Translations under genes and position numbers: made by a program | Notes under the pieces: model-generated | What the model saw: the letters and a program-made list of their open reading frames with translations, nothing else | Told to the model about the DNA's origin: nothing | Database searches by the model: none | Origin: Patagioenas fasciata | Lineage: Eukaryota > Chordata > Aves > Columbiformes > Columbidae | DNA length: 64,000 bases | Reading direction: 5' to 3' | NCBI RefSeq assembly: GCF_037038585.1 | Contig: NC_092525.1 | Span: 18,806,867-18,870,866, forward strand | Shown: positions 51,601-62,417 of the stretch, in pieces | Numbering within the stretch: position 1 is the first letter of the stretch | Layout of the letters: each line of letters opens with the position of its first letter

Positions 51601-54600
51601 TCTCTCAACCGCAAACTTTTCCTCTACAGTACCCAAGTCATGATTAAAAACTTTGGGCTTCTATTACCATTTTTTCATTCTGTTGCTCCATTCATTGCGT
51701 GATAGACTTAACAGTATCTATAGCCCATATATTGCTGAAACCCTCCTGTGGCCAATATCTTGCTTTTCATTTGTACTGACTAACCAGGTAAGTATATTCC
51801 ACTACCACAGTTTCAGCCTTAGCTGCTCTTGATTACTGTCTACAAAGGTGCTCAGACCTCAGCCGTCTATAACTGATGAAGTTACTTTTGCCTGAATCCA
51901 AATAGAATGGAGGTGGGAGGGAGGGAAGAAAACTCGACCAAGGGAGAACCAGTTCATTTGGTAACAAAAACTCTCATCAGTCCCCATGTTTAAGTCAGTC
52001 CTTGTTGGTGACAGCAGCACGGCACAAAACAGAGATATCAGCCTTGGCTTCGGCATTAGTACCAGCCTGCTCTAATTACGGTAATTAGCCCTCGCAGCTT
52101 CAGGGGCAAACATCGGGTCTGAAACAGCTGCAATTTAAAGTCACAGTTTTCTTGATTATTCCCTTGCCCTTCCTTAACAGATGGGGTTTGTGCAAGGTCC
52201 GACTCACCTGGACTGACAGAATGAATCTCAATATTCTTCTGTCAAACGGCAGGCCCACCATCGAAGCTCCCCCTGCTCCGCCATGAGCCAGAAAACCTTC
52301 TGGGCTGATCGAAAAGATTACAAAAGCTTTTTTCTCTCTGACCCTGGTGTTACCAGCTCTCCCACCAACCAGCGTTAGCTGAGTGCAGACATATTCTGTT
52401 ACCTTTTGGAGCATTGCTAAAATGATCCTGTTCCCTGGCTTTGTAGATCACTTTATTTTACAGATGGAGTACCTTAAAGTTTGTTAATTGCCTTAAAAAA
52501 TGCTTTTCATTAAAGTCAGCTGAAAGCAAAAGTAAAAAAAAAACCCCAAACAAATTACCAGATTCAGAAGTAGACAACTCAGTATTAAGTTCTCCATGAG
52601 AGAATTTCAATTAAAAATTTTCAATAAAAAAGACACAGGATAAAGTACGATGCTTTTCTTTCTATGTAAGGTTCAGATAATGATTCCTCTCCTGCAATTT
52701 TTTTTCTTTTGTATCGCAGGTGCTTCTTCAGTACTGAACTGTGATTTCAAGTCTCAGCTGAGCCTCTGTGCTCCCCTCCCAGGGTTTTCCAGCTCTGCCT
52801 GGAGGGAACATCCCTGTACCAGCCTTGAAACTGCTGAATCCCCTCCGGCATGTCTGAGCGTCTTAATCACCCAGGCAGCAAATACAGAGTCAATAACTAC
52901 AAGTAATCAACTCAACCATTACTAAATTATTCAGCTGGAAGCAAAACAGTGCTCCCTCCCTCCCACTACGAAAATGTTTGTATCTTAGAGCAATGCTTTT
53001 TCCATGGACTGCCAAGAATAAAATCCCTGTAAATTGACAAGGCTGTTTTAGAGAAAATGGTTCATTCCAAGTTTCTAACTGGACAAGACACCACAGCATT
53101 CACCCACTTTGGGGCTATAATGGCGTTTGTATGATTTAATCCCCCATGCCATTGGGAGGAGTACCAAGATGCTCTCTTCTCAGATAATTTAAGAAGAAAA
53201 GCTCACAGAAACTTTCTGGCCGAACAGTTCAAAAGGAAAAAGTCCATTAGTCCAAAGCTAAAGTATTTGCCTTGAATCAATTTATGCAGAATCATAGAAT
53301 GGTTTGTGCTGAAGGGACCTTTCCAGCTCCCCCAGTGCCACCCCTGCCATGAGCAGGGACATCTTCACCAGCTCAGGTTGCTCAGAGCCCCGTCCGGCCT
53401 GGCCTGGGATGTCTCCAGGGATGGGGCATCCACCACCTCTCTGGGCAACGTGGGACAGGCTCTCACCACCATCAGGGGCAACAACTTCTTCTTCATGCCT
53501 GGTTTGAATCTCCTCTCCGTTAGTTTAAAACCATCAGCCCTTGTCCTGTCGCAACAGGCCCTGCTCAAAAGTCTGTCCCCATTTTTCTTATGGGCCCCTT
53601 TTAAGTAGAGAAAGGCTGCAATAAGGTCTCCCCGAAGCTTCTCTTTTCCAGGCTGAATGCCCCAACTCTTTCAGCCTGTCCTCCCAGCAGAGCTGTTCCA
53701 GCCCTCTGTATGCCATGAACCAAAAGGGGAACAGTTGAGGAACTTTTCCTAAATTTATGGTGAACACCTGGATGATCAAGCTCTGCCAGTCCTGTATCCT
53801 GCAGCGACAGTTACTCATCCCGGTCCCACACGGCCCCAGCTGGCCACGCCAGGGCTGGATCGCTGCTGTGAACACCCCAGTCCGAGAGCTGAGCTCCATG
53901 TGTCACCGAGAGCCACAGTGTCTCTGGGCTCAGATCTGGCAGTCCAGGCACCGGTGTCTGCCCAGTGCTGGGGTCGGCGGCGCCTGCAGCTCCTGGAGCT
54001 GCGTCCCAGCCCAAACAGAGCTGAGCATCCCCGAATATCGGTGCCCTGCAGTTGGAGAGGCTCAGGCGCCCTGGGAGCAGCGACAGCTGCCAAGTGACAA
54101 TGACATCTCTGTCAGGTTTATGGCTGCTATTAGTGGTGGAGCTGACAAGTTTTTATATACAATTCAGCAAGCGGGGGGACGAGAGGGCAGGACGGTGTCC
54201 TAGGGAGCAGAGTGAGAGCCTCAAACCTCATTTTGGGATGTTTCTGAAAAGACTTTTTAAAAAAAAAATAAAAAATCCCACTCTGAGGTTACTTTTACAA
54301 GTTTGATTGGACTACAACCAAACCAAAAAAATCTTCTCACAAATATAAGCCCTGTACCCCAGCCAGCTCCACTCTGCAGTTTAATTGCTTTAGAGCAGAG
54401 GCCATGTGTTGTGTTCACTCAGGGGTACGGGGGAAGGTGAAATGAAAGACAGTGAAAATCAAAATAAAAATCGACTCTTAGAATTGAATGAAATAGGACT
54501 GCTTAAGGTTATAGCAGCCTAAAGATGAACGACATGAAGACAATTCTCAAGGTCACCCTTTCCTTCCTCATGCCTCTTCTACAAGCTCATCTTTCCAGTT

Positions 54601-57600
54601 GATGTGCTCCTGCTCCCCTAAGCACACAGCCACAGCCCTTGCTTATAGTACATGCAACTTGAAAGGTTTTGCAAGTTTAATGGGATGGTGATCTTCTCAA
54701 CAAAAAACATTTCACAGGGGTTAAGGCATCACTTTCCAACCTCCTGAACAAATTAACCTCCCTGCTCATAGGTTGTATTTTTCAAGTCGCTAGCTGGTGA
54801 TTTCTGATGAGATTCCTAAGGTTACGACTCAAGAGTTGCACTCTATATTTCATTTTGAGGCACTGCATCCCTTTAGCGGGATGCCAGATTTATTACTCCA
54901 AAAGCTGGGACTGTACATCATGTGTTTAAGAAAGATATAAAATATTCTGAGTGAACTTCTCCCATCACACTTGAGCTGTTGTTGTGCACCAGTGTTGACT
55001 ACTAGAACTCAAATATTTTTAGATCAAGTGAATTTTAATACCACATAAATGAGGCCTTTATACTCTTGCCATAGTCCCTTTAGATTTGGTAAGTTCTATC
55101 AAGGCACAGCCTCCCTCCACTCCCCATACGAATAAATTACTTCTGCGATCTCAGGAACTGGGATCATTTCATAGGCACTTACACACCCACACAGGTACAA
55201 AATAAAGATACCGCAGTAGAAAAGGGAGGAAGAAACCCGGTGTTCGTGTCTAGTTTTCTCAGAGGACAAAAGGGTAAAAATCTCTGCAGCTGTTTGTGGC
55301 TCTGGCAGATTCACTCCTAATTTGCCACCTTTGCTTGTCTCTGATTGAGCACATTTCCATGGTCCCATCAGAGCATCTCACGTCTATCGTCTGCGTGCAC
55401 CATCTGAACCACACGATCACAGAGGACGACATCCCTGCTTTGTGCTTGCAGAGATGTCTATGAACAGTGCTGTTCCCATTCCTTTTGACTTTAATCTGAC
55501 AATTCCCACTTCAAAAATCACTAAAAAAACACCCCTTGAATTGCTGAAGCCAATTATAGCTTCATTTTAATTCCTCTGCAATGCAGAAAACAGTGGGACT
55601 TGGATACACAATTTCTGCCACACAAGACCTTTGGAAATTATGAACTTCTATGGCACATAAGCATAACACATCTATAAGCAGTGAAGCTGTAAGTCAACTT
55701 ATTTTGCCTTTTTTAAGAAACATAAAAGATGTCTGTCTATACCCCCAGTTATAAACAAAAGATGCAGAGCATGACAAGACACATCACTCAGCTCCATGTA
55801 CCTGATTTTGTCATATTTCCTCTCTAGTTCACAAAAGCAGAGACAGAAACTTTCCTACAGTCCCAAGTAGTATTTTCTTTTACCCCTCCTTCATTTTGTT
55901 ATGTGAACTTCATTTAAACTCTTGAACAAAAGAATTTTTTGCCTTCATGACAAAAAAGGAAAGAATCCCGGAGAGGGTCTCTGCACATGGTAAATGATCA
56001 AATTAGATGGTGGTTTCACAAAAGCAACTTGTTTCCTGTGAAACAACATTGCTTGCCTTCGAATGAGCAAATTCAGAAATACGAAAAAAAAAAAGAGAGA
56101 CTCATTTTGGTAAGTCCTGTAATGCAAGGACGAGAAATGTTGGAAGTCGGACCTCCCTCCTGTCCTGAATCTCAGTTCCTGCACTCAAGTGCGTAAGTTC
56201 TCAAAATAAATTCCTAGGAGGACACTTTAATGAATAAACTAATGAAAGCATAATACTTAACCAAAACCATTTACTCAATTTAAAGAATAAAATCCTTTGC
56301 ATTTTTCTCATCTGCTCTGTAAAGTAGATATTTACAATTTTCATTTATTTATATTGAAATCTCATGAAAGACATGTACCAGATCGTGTCTGACCGAGTGC
56401 CACGTACTATTTCCAAATTCCAGTTAAATGAAAAAGCAGAGAGATGACTAATGCTGAACAACTTATTCGAATTTACTCAACACTAAGGAGCCTGACAAAA
56501 AAGGGACTGGGTACAAATCAGCGCATGGCTCAACAGAGTGAAAACCATATAGGTTGATTTAAGCCTTCAACATAACTCAGATCTATCTCCATGTGAAACA
56601 GAGCAATTCATCCAAATGCTACGGAATAGGAGACCTGGATAAATGGGACCAAAAGCTGAACCTTTTCCAGTTTCAGCTTTAATACTGTAAAAGATACAGC
56701 CTACACTTCGGAAAACAAAACTTGTTTTTCCTTGCAACTTCTACTTTTTTTTTCTTTCTTTTTTTCTGGGTCTAGAAGAGGATTACTACATTACAAGTGT
56801 CTGTAGCTGTGGATACTCCCAGCACTTGATTGCTTAATGATATTTTTGAGAACAATTGCATGTAAGAGAGCAGCTCTATTGCCTGAAGTGTCCCTGAGGC
56901 AGGGGATTCAGGAGAAGCCAGTAAAGACACCTCTGCAGCAGACTTGTTTACTGAAAGAACTGAATTTGACATTTAAAATAAACAATCTGACCTTCCGTTA
57001 TACTGTAATACAGCATTTCTTAAAAGGAAAGCTGAGTGGAACCGTCAACAGCTGAGGCAGAGAAGGGTTTAGCATAACTAACTTGCTGAGTTTACACTTG
57101 AACAGATACATTTTAATTTAGCTGAAGATAGTTTCTTAAAAAACAGCATAGCCAAGAGCAAGATTAAGCAAAAAGACACAGAAAACAATAAAGGATTACC
57201 TTTGGTTTACCTCTGTTCAGCAAGTGCTTTTGCTGGCAGGGAGATAAATCACAGTTTGTCTAAACAGCTACTAAGCATTTAGACTCTCAGGATGGAGGTG
57301 TTAACCTTGCTGAAGCAGCTTTACCTCTGTGATATTAATTTCTAGTCCAACCACAGTGTTAACTTACCTGTTGGAAACTTGACTCACAATGGTTAAAAAG
57401 GAATACATATTTGTAAACTCTGACCATAGCAGAAAGCACTACTGAAATGCCAACCTTTCTTTTTAAACAGGAACAGAAAACAATCGATCCAATACAGGCA
57501 AAATTACCAATGTGCTATTGGAGATTGTAGTAGCTGTTTTCTCCTCATGTACTGAACAATTCTTTAGAGCAATTACAGATTAACAGCATCATTAGTTTCT

Positions 57601-60600
57601 ATGTTTTCTTTGCCTTTGTCTCCTATTCTTTAGCAGAGACAGTAAATATTGGTTTAACATGAACTCACCAGTGGGGTGTCCTTCCCCCCAACGATGCTGA
57701 GGCCCAGGCCTGACCGACCCTTAGATATCTCTATAGTCATCTCCTGCCCTGGAACTATAGGACATGTAGCTGGATCCACAGGCAATGGGGGTGGAAAGAC
57801 ACCTAAGAACATGAAAAAGTAAATAAATAAGTCACACTATTCATCAAGAAAATATGAACAATGAAAGAAATTGTACGAGAGCAACTAATTAAACTCCCAT
57901 ATTTTGCTCTTCACATTCACAAATTTAAATTTAACTAGAAGACTACTCTGAGTCATTTCCAAAGTCTCTAAATCAGAACAACTTCAGAGTTCTGGGATTA
58001 AATGTTCCGAGTAAATGTCTAGGAGGCCATTTAATACAGTTATAAGCTGTACAATTCAGATCATCACAGCAAGGTGTATTCCATTCAGGACAGATAAGGT
58101 CACATCCCAGCACCATGGAATGGACAGAACATCCCAGGTTGGTTGCCTTTCCTTCTGTTTTTATTTTAATTAAAACAAGGAACAATGTCTTTGTACATAA
58201 AAGTCAAGTAAAACAAGCAATGACATCTTCAAGCTTTCAAAAACTACAAAATGAGAGAAAAATACAAACACCTCATAAAATTAAATAGGTCACTGAATAC
58301 TCAAAGGGGAAAATCTCTGCAAAAGTTATCTGGAAAAACAAAAAGAAAAAAAATCCATCCTGGGTTTGGGTACTAAATATACATTCTATTATTGGAAAAA
58401 ATAACTAGTTCATACTGTGGCTGGTGACTTCTGCCTCTGGAGAAAGATATGTCGGTGCTGGCACCAGGGGTATCTCCTGTAGGTTGCCTGGTACTTTTGC
58501 TGAAGATTTGGATTGTTTGATCTGGTTGAGGACCTAAAAGCAAAGCAGAAGTACAAGAGATTAATCACAGAAAGGCCTGTTCTGTGGACATCATCATTAG
58601 TTGTTGATTATCATACCTTACCAAATCCACTAAGTCAATAGAAGGGGAACAAGCAGTAAGCGCAGATGAACTGAAAACATTCTCTTCATAAATAAATAGA
58701 AAATTGGGATGACTGGGTAAGTATGATTCCAGAAATGCTCATGTAGGACATAGGGACAGGACTTCACTTTTCTCACTTGTGCCTCACATACAAAAAGAAC
58801 ATGTGGTAGGTTTTGGTGTTTTTTTGTTTGTTTGGGTTTTTTTTTGTTTTTTTTTGTTTTTTTTTTACTTTTCAACAGCAGAGAAATCCTTGACATTAGC
58901 CTGTGTGACTATTTCCACATACATAAAGAGAAGCAAGACATTTTTTAAAGATTTCCCACAATAAAATTATGTAAATGTCTCCCCAGTTAACCCCTTCCCC
59001 CCATAAATCACTCACTCTTCAACTAGATCAAGCCCCCAGCACTCCTCTTTATTGGTTAACATAAACACACATACATTTTCTGGGAGCTGCTCCACGACTT
59101 CCTGCTGATCTGCCACCACTGGTTTCTCAGCTTTACATTTCACAACCTAAAAATTAAAAAAAAAAAAAAAAAAAAGGTTATAGGGTCCTCCCCTTGTGTG
59201 CTCTTAGCCCATCTTAGGCCACTTTGATCACAGCATTAGTTATCTTACCCCATGCTAAAAAAACGTGATAAATAACCTAGTTTTCAGAAAAAGCTGAGTA
59301 CCAGCTTCAAAAGACAACACAAATATACTGCATCTCAAAAGTATTTCTAGTTAAGATGACAATTTAAAAAATACATAAATAAAATTTTAGGTAACCAAGT
59401 TTCAGAATACTGCCCTTGTTTCTTGAAGTTTTATTATGTTACATCACACCAAGCCCCACAGGTTTTTTTTTTCCCCTGCACTTTTTCCCAGCTTGCTGTA
59501 TCTGCACAACTGTAACAATTATCCAAACGGATAACAAGTAAAAAAGATAAAGTGGTGATCTCACTGTATTATCAGAGGTGTCAGGGGAGAAATGGGAAGA
59601 CTGCTCTGTCATTTTATGAGAGATCGTCTTCATAAGCAATAAAAGAAATATTTCACACTTCCCTTTTTCATTCTGATATGTGACTAAAATCTGAAACTTC
59701 ATCTTACACATCAAGTAAGTGCCAAGCATCATCTTGAAATCTCTTTAACCTTCTTCATTTAACTCAGACTATGTTAGAGGGTGTGTGGACAAAATATAAA
59801 TATTTCCAGCCCCCCCAAGCAATGAGTTGTACACTCAGCATTTGTCATTGCGGTCTGACCAGTTTAACCTTATTCAATTCCCTCAAGTGCATCCAAAAGC
59901 ATTTTTATGAAGCCCCTTCTCTTTGTCACTGTTTCTAGGACAAGTTTTCTGCTTTTGGCAAGGGCAAATTATTGTTCCAACTTTTGAACTTTTAAGGAAA
60001 ACGAATCCATTCTCAAATCCCAAACAAGAGTTTAATTATCCCACCTACAGGACACTAATTACCTACAGATCCTGCCAGGGCAGCCACGGCGCTGCTCAAG
60101 CTGTTTTCACCTTTGTGAAGTTAAAAGTTTCGAGAGCATCTCAAAGCCCCCATATATCAATTCGTTTCCAAGGACACCTTATAGAAAGCAAGATATTTCA
60201 GGAGTCCTCAGCACGCCACCCCCTTCTCTCAGGTCACCTCACATCTCAGCTGAAAAGCACAAAGAGTTTGCCCAACACTTCCCTTGGCTCCAGTTCAGAA
60301 ATAAAGTTGTTTTCTTTCCCCGTTTCTTATCATCCAAGTCTGCAATGATGTCCATTGAATAACTTTATACTTTTTAAAGTGATGAAGTGACAACAAAAAG
60401 TATCTTGGGAGAGACTGACAAACTCATCAGCAACAAATGAATGGAGAATGATTTGATTTTATTTTTTTTAAGTAGAGCTGTCACTCGGTCAGACACCCTG
60501 CCTGTACTTTGAGCTGTACATACCTGTGGAAGATGGTTGCCGATAAACACATACTTTTTATTTACTCAGTGAACTTGATCTTATTTCTTGACTTTTACAT

Positions 60601-62417
60601 TCCTCATTTTTCATGATGTATGACTAAGAATTTCAACAACCACAGTGAAGCAGAATGGGGTTGCAGTCGCAACCATGATGCTATTTTTCTTTCTCATTGT
60701 CCGAACCAAGTTAAGCATGACAGTGACATTCTCTTTGCCTAGAGGTGTTCAACAAATCCACACCTTTGTCTTCTCTTACTTTTCTGGACAACTCTTACGA
60801 CCAACGCCTTATCTTTTCTTATCTTTCTTTTCTTATATACTGTAACCTATACCCTTTGGCTCCACAGTTCCCTTCCTTCTTGCTTCAAGTTTGAAAAGAA
60901 GCTACCCACAGATTCTGGGTTCCTTGTTGATCCAGTGACATCTTCCCTCCACACCTATCTTGGATTACTGCAATTTTTTTTTTTTCCATTAAATTGATGC
61001 CTCCTCCAACACCTTTCAAAAAGCTGCACAGCACAATATCCTACACCAAGAGTTCATTTCTGTACGCTACGTTTTATATATTTTTATCCACTTGAATCTT
61101 TGAGCAATTTTTCATACTGCCTTGTAATCCCTCAAAAGTTTCTTGCCAAGTTGAGCAAGAACAGCAATAATCCCAGATGAATTACACCTGTAAATACATA
61201 CAATAAAACTCTGATTCATTTACATTCCAGCGCATCAGAGGAGGATTCTGCACAGGGCTACCCAATACAAATAATTCGAATTTTTTGTAATCCATTAGGA
61301 ACACAAACCAACCCATTTTACATGGGTGGTTAATTCTGACGTTTGAACAGCACATGACACTTCCTAAGTCTTGGAGTTCATAGACTCTTTAATTAAATAT
61401 TTACTAGCCACAGAATATGACGTATATTCAATTCATATTTGCAAAACCCAGGATGCGCTTTGCAAAAGACATGATGGAGCAGGAAGAAGACATCTAAGAA
61501 AAAAAATCCAGAGATGTGAGGTTTCTGCAGCTGAGGGCAGCAGAATGAACGGTGCACACACCGCAAGTCTCAGCCAACACATTCCTGGGAAAAGGAGGGG
61601 GGTGCTGGACAAAATAAAAACTGTCTCAGCAAATTTTCTGTACCTTCAGGTTAGTCACTTTGCAGCATGTTTGGTAGTTTTCCATTTTAAACTTTTAACA
61701 GAAAGTCCAAAAAAAGAGATCAGAGCCACGCCCTGAAGGATTTTCAGATTTCTGATAATGCACAATCCTGACATATTAAACAACAGAAAACCCCATCTGT
61801 ATCAGTGAGAAGTTCGGTATTTATTACCATGCACGCTGACAGTACCACATTAAACCAGAAGGATATGGGCTCGATGTAGAAATTACTGAGAGTAACTCTA
61901 TAGCTGTGTTACTCAGGAGGCCAGACTAGATTATGATAATAGACATTCTGGCCTTAGAATTTATGAAGCTATGAATATAAATATGATTTAGAGACCACGC
62001 TTTTTTCTGAAGTTTGTCATATACGGATAGCAAGACTAGAAACTGAATCCCTCTCACTGAGAAAGAGCTCAAGAGAAGACCAAAATGCTACATTAAAATC
62101 TCTTATGTCAATATTTTAACAAATTACACTGACTGGTTAGCTTACAAAAACAGTCTATGTAGGTAAAGCTAAAAGCTTGATTCTGCTCTTACACGTACTG
62201 GATAATATTTGACAAAAATGTCCCGTAATACTCCAACACAAAGGCAGACAGAAAACAAATCAAGGCAATGAGCCTGTATTTCCTAAGCTCTCATCACCAT
62301 TAAATATTGCTTTAAGTCACTTACAGCTTTGTTGGATTCCTCGTCAGTCAGGCTTTTTATGACAACTTCCAAACTCGGATCTTCTTCGCCACTTGCAGGT
62401 TCAGTGGCACCATGATC
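27487..62417 (-). CDS. PATJ: PATJ (INADL), 3' part: last 15 coding exons found, PDZ7-PDZ10
   Basis: Reading right to left, fifteen exons (62325-62417, 59075-59146, 58416-58533, 57669-57802, 44319-44402, 42113-42306, 40392-40539, 39172-39258, 36979-37096, 35902-35939, 35498-35620, 34301-34405, 31132-31235, 29360-29483, 27487-27633) join to 1689 bases, 562 residues plus stop, all GT-AG and in phase. They encode four PDZ domains with carboxylate loops GLGLSI, GLGLSI, ALGISI and GLGFSI, preceded by about 110 residues of linker. Human PATJ has about 1800 residues, an L27 domain and ten PDZ domains; these are the last four. PATJ binds PALS1 through L27 and scaffolds the Crumbs polarity complex at tight junctions; mammalian PDZ6 and PDZ8 are reported to bind ZO-3 and claudin-1. 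The L27 domain and PDZ1-6 lie right of the window. MPDZ is the closest paralogue; the end TVTLTVLS and the KANK4 neighbour favour PATJ. Confidence 0.96.
27634..29359 (-). other. PATJ: PATJ last intron
   Basis: 1.7 kb. The part next to the last exon (27640-28900) is fairly GC-rich and the rest AT-rich. No repeat or extra exon recognised. Confidence 0.85.
29360..29483 (-). CDS. PATJ: PATJ exon, first half of PDZ10
   Basis: 124 bases. Acceptor GTGTTTTCAG, donor AAG|GTATCT. It encodes [20 protein letters not shown] and [22 protein letters not shown] is the carboxylate-binding loop. The first base completes Glu with the previous exon. Confidence 0.97.
29484..31131 (-). other. PATJ: PATJ intron
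   Basis: 1.65 kb, AT-rich. Only a short TATATATA tract near 30060 stands out. Confidence 0.85.
31132..31235 (-). CDS. PATJ: PATJ exon, PDZ9-PDZ10 linker
   Basis: 104 bases. Acceptor CTGTTTAG, donor CCTGA|GTAAGT. It encodes [20 protein letters not shown] and a short polar linker. [11 protein letters not shown] is the end of PDZ9 and is strongly conserved with human. Confidence 0.96.
31236..34300 (-). other. PATJ: PATJ intron
   Basis: 3.1 kb, AT-rich. Contains a 15-T run at 31696-31710, a T-rich stretch near 33428-33466 and a short AC repeat at 33951-33974. No exon recognised. Confidence 0.85.
34301..34405 (-). CDS. PATJ: PATJ exon, second half of PDZ9
   Basis: 105 bases, 35 whole codons. 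Acceptor TACTTTTAG, donor CAG|GTATGG. It encodes [20 protein letters not shown] and [15 protein letters not shown]. His in LSHAD is the alphaB1 residue. Confidence 0.97.
34406..35497 (-). other. PATJ: PATJ intron
   Basis: 1.1 kb. A 17-T run lies at 35357-35373. Nothing else recognised. Confidence 0.85.
35498..35620 (-). CDS. PATJ: PATJ exon, first half of PDZ9
   Basis: 123 bases, 41 whole codons. Acceptor TTGTTTTAG, donor AGA|GTGAGT. It encodes [20 protein letters not shown] and [26 protein letters not shown] is the carboxylate loop; the S-P-L-G-D insertion is shared with PDZ10. Confidence 0.97.
35902..35939 (-). CDS. PATJ: PATJ 38-nt microexon, start of PDZ9
   Basis: Acceptor TTATTATTAG, donor AAGG|GTCAGT. 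It encodes [12 protein letters not shown] with the first two bases completing Gly; human has GTDMEPRTVEINR here. A stronger donor, GTGAGT, lies four bases further but would shift the frame into an early stop. The 38-nt reading keeps phase with both neighbours. Confidence 0.92.
35940..36978 (-). other. PATJ: PATJ intron
   Basis: 1.0 kb between the linker exon and the microexon. Nothing recognised. The following intron, 35621-35901, is only 281 bases. Confidence 0.85.
36979..37096 (-). CDS. PATJ: PATJ exon, PDZ8-PDZ9 linker
   Basis: 118 bases. Acceptor TAACTTCAG, donor CTCAG|GTACAA. It encodes [20 protein letters not shown], then [19 protein letters not shown]; human has SQQSAHSSCHPSFAPVITG. 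A second GT after GTACAATTCAG lies 11 bases on and would break the phase. Confidence 0.93.
37097..39171 (-). other. PATJ: PATJ intron
   Basis: 2.1 kb. A 90-codon minus-strand open frame at 38229-38501 has no flanking splice sites in phase and no domain, so it is not called. No repeat recognised. Confidence 0.85.
39172..39258 (-). CDS. PATJ: PATJ 87-nt exon, last strand of PDZ8
   Basis: 29 whole codons, phase 0 at both ends. Acceptor TTTTCCCAAG, donor CAG|GTTGGT. It encodes [18 protein letters not shown], then [11 protein letters not shown], close to human [18 protein letters not shown]. The acceptor (AAG) and donor (GTTGGT) are both weaker than those of its neighbours. Confidence 0.93.
39259..40391 (-). 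other. PATJ: PATJ intron
   Basis: 1.1 kb upstream of the 87-nt exon. A short GC-rich stretch lies at about 39760-39950. No exon recognised. Confidence 0.85.
40392..40539 (-). CDS. PATJ: PATJ exon, main part of PDZ8
   Basis: 148 bases. Acceptor CATTGTTAG, donor AAG|GTGAGT. It encodes [36 protein letters not shown] and [12 protein letters not shown]. The alphaB1 position is Gln (NASQETV), not His as in the other three PDZ domains here. Confidence 0.97.
40540..42112 (-). other. PATJ: PATJ intron
   Basis: 1.6 kb. A TTTATT-rich tract lies at 41066-41102. Nothing else recognised. Confidence 0.85.
42113..42306 (-). CDS. PATJ: PATJ exon, end of PDZ7 and start of PDZ8
   Basis: 194 bases. Acceptor TTATTTCAG, donor AAACG|GTAAGA. 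It encodes [40 protein letters not shown] and [20 protein letters not shown] carries the alphaB1 His of PDZ7; GLGLSI is the PDZ8 loop. Confidence 0.97.
42307..44318 (-). other. PATJ: PATJ intron
   Basis: 2.0 kb. It contains the 12-base minisatellite at 43835-43927 and a short AC-rich run just inside the donor side near 44295. Confidence 0.85.
43835..43927 (+). repeat. 12-base minisatellite, eight degenerate units
   Basis: Units resembling CAGGCAGGGATG follow each other: CAGGCAAGGATG, CAGGTGAGGATG, an 11-base unit, CTGGCGGGAATG, CAGGCGGGGATG, TTAGCAGGGATG, a 10-base unit and TTGGCAGGGATG. All end in ATG. It lies in a PATJ intron. Confidence 0.9.
44319..44402 (-). CDS. PATJ: PATJ exon, middle of PDZ7
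   Basis: 84 bases, 28 whole codons. Acceptor CTTCCCACAG, donor GAG|GTGAGT. It encodes [20 protein letters not shown] and WAGDQILE. Identical or nearly so to human over its length. Confidence 0.97.
45042..45064 (+). repeat. Poly-T tract (23)
   Basis: Uninterrupted run of 23 T on the plus strand, so poly-A in the PATJ pre-mRNA. No retroposon body recognised beside it. Confidence 0.92.
53288..53712 (-). mobile_element. CR1 LINE 3' end, about 425 bases, young type
   Basis: Reverse-oriented CR1: CAGAATCATAGAATGGTTTG, then TGCCATGAGCAGGGACATCT, CAGGGATGGGGCATCCACCA, GTCCTCCCAGCAGAGCTGTT. It is sense relative to PATJ. The 3' terminus is at about 53288; the match ends near 53712. The core at 53332-53442 is nearly identical to copies at 17241 and 22767. 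Confidence 0.93.
57669..57802 (-). CDS. PATJ: PATJ exon, start of PDZ7
   Basis: 134 bases. Acceptor TTCTTAG, donor CTG|GTGAGT. It encodes [38 protein letters not shown] and KDTPL. GLGLSI is the carboxylate loop. The first two bases complete Ser with the upstream exon. Separated from the next exon by 13.3 kb. Confidence 0.96.
57803..58415 (-). other. PATJ: PATJ intron
   Basis: 0.6 kb, AT-rich, no feature recognised. The next intron, 58534-59074, carries T-rich runs at 58817-58866. Confidence 0.85.
58416..58533 (-). CDS. PATJ: PATJ exon, PDZ6-PDZ7 linker
   Basis: 118 bases. Acceptor TTGCTTTTAG, donor CCACA|GTATGA. It encodes [20 protein letters not shown] and [19 protein letters not shown]. 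Probably disordered, proline-rich. The donor is chosen because it leaves one base that keeps phase; reading on would meet a stop within two codons. Confidence 0.9.
59075..59146 (-). CDS. PATJ: PATJ exon, PDZ6-PDZ7 linker
   Basis: 72 bases, 24 whole codons. Acceptor AATTTTTAG after a 20-T tract on this strand, donor AAT|GTATGT. It encodes [20 protein letters not shown] and LPEN. A charged linker segment. Confidence 0.88.
59147..62324 (-). other. PATJ: PATJ intron
   Basis: 3.2 kb, AT-rich. A 20-A run at 59156-59175 forms the polypyrimidine tract of the exon at 59075-59146 when read on the minus strand. A plus-strand 141-codon open frame at 59923-60348 has no recognisable domain. Confidence 0.83.
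62325..62417 (-). CDS. PATJ: PATJ most upstream exon in the window
   Basis: 93 bases, 31 whole codons. Acceptor TTCTACCAG, donor GCT|GTAAGT. It encodes [20 protein letters not shown] and [11 protein letters not shown], an acidic linker between PDZ6 and PDZ7. No further exon is recognised from here to the right edge. Confidence 0.9.

Larger units (their letters stand above)
44403..57668 (-). other. PATJ: PATJ 13.3-kb intron
   Basis: By far the longest intron here. It holds a 23-T run at 45042-45064, a CR1 copy at 53288-53712 and a GC-rich island at about 53810-54110. Most of the rest is AT-rich with only short unsupported open frames. I could not find any PDZ-like or other exon in it. Confidence 0.8.

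Noticed and set aside
53306-53608. 100-codon plus-strand open frame
   Set aside because: It is entirely the reverse strand of a CR1 3' end, and the same peptide fragments recur at other CR1 copies.
53712-54200. GC-rich stretch read as a continuation of the CR1 body
   Set aside because: The expected CR1 sequence upstream of the 3' UTR is not seen after about 53712, so it was kept as a separate unexplained island.
27487-62417. Assignment of the PDZ gene to MPDZ instead of PATJ
   Set aside because: The two are close paralogues, but the C-terminus TVTLTVLS, the linker CAQGLV-type exon and the KANK4 neighbour all fit PATJ.
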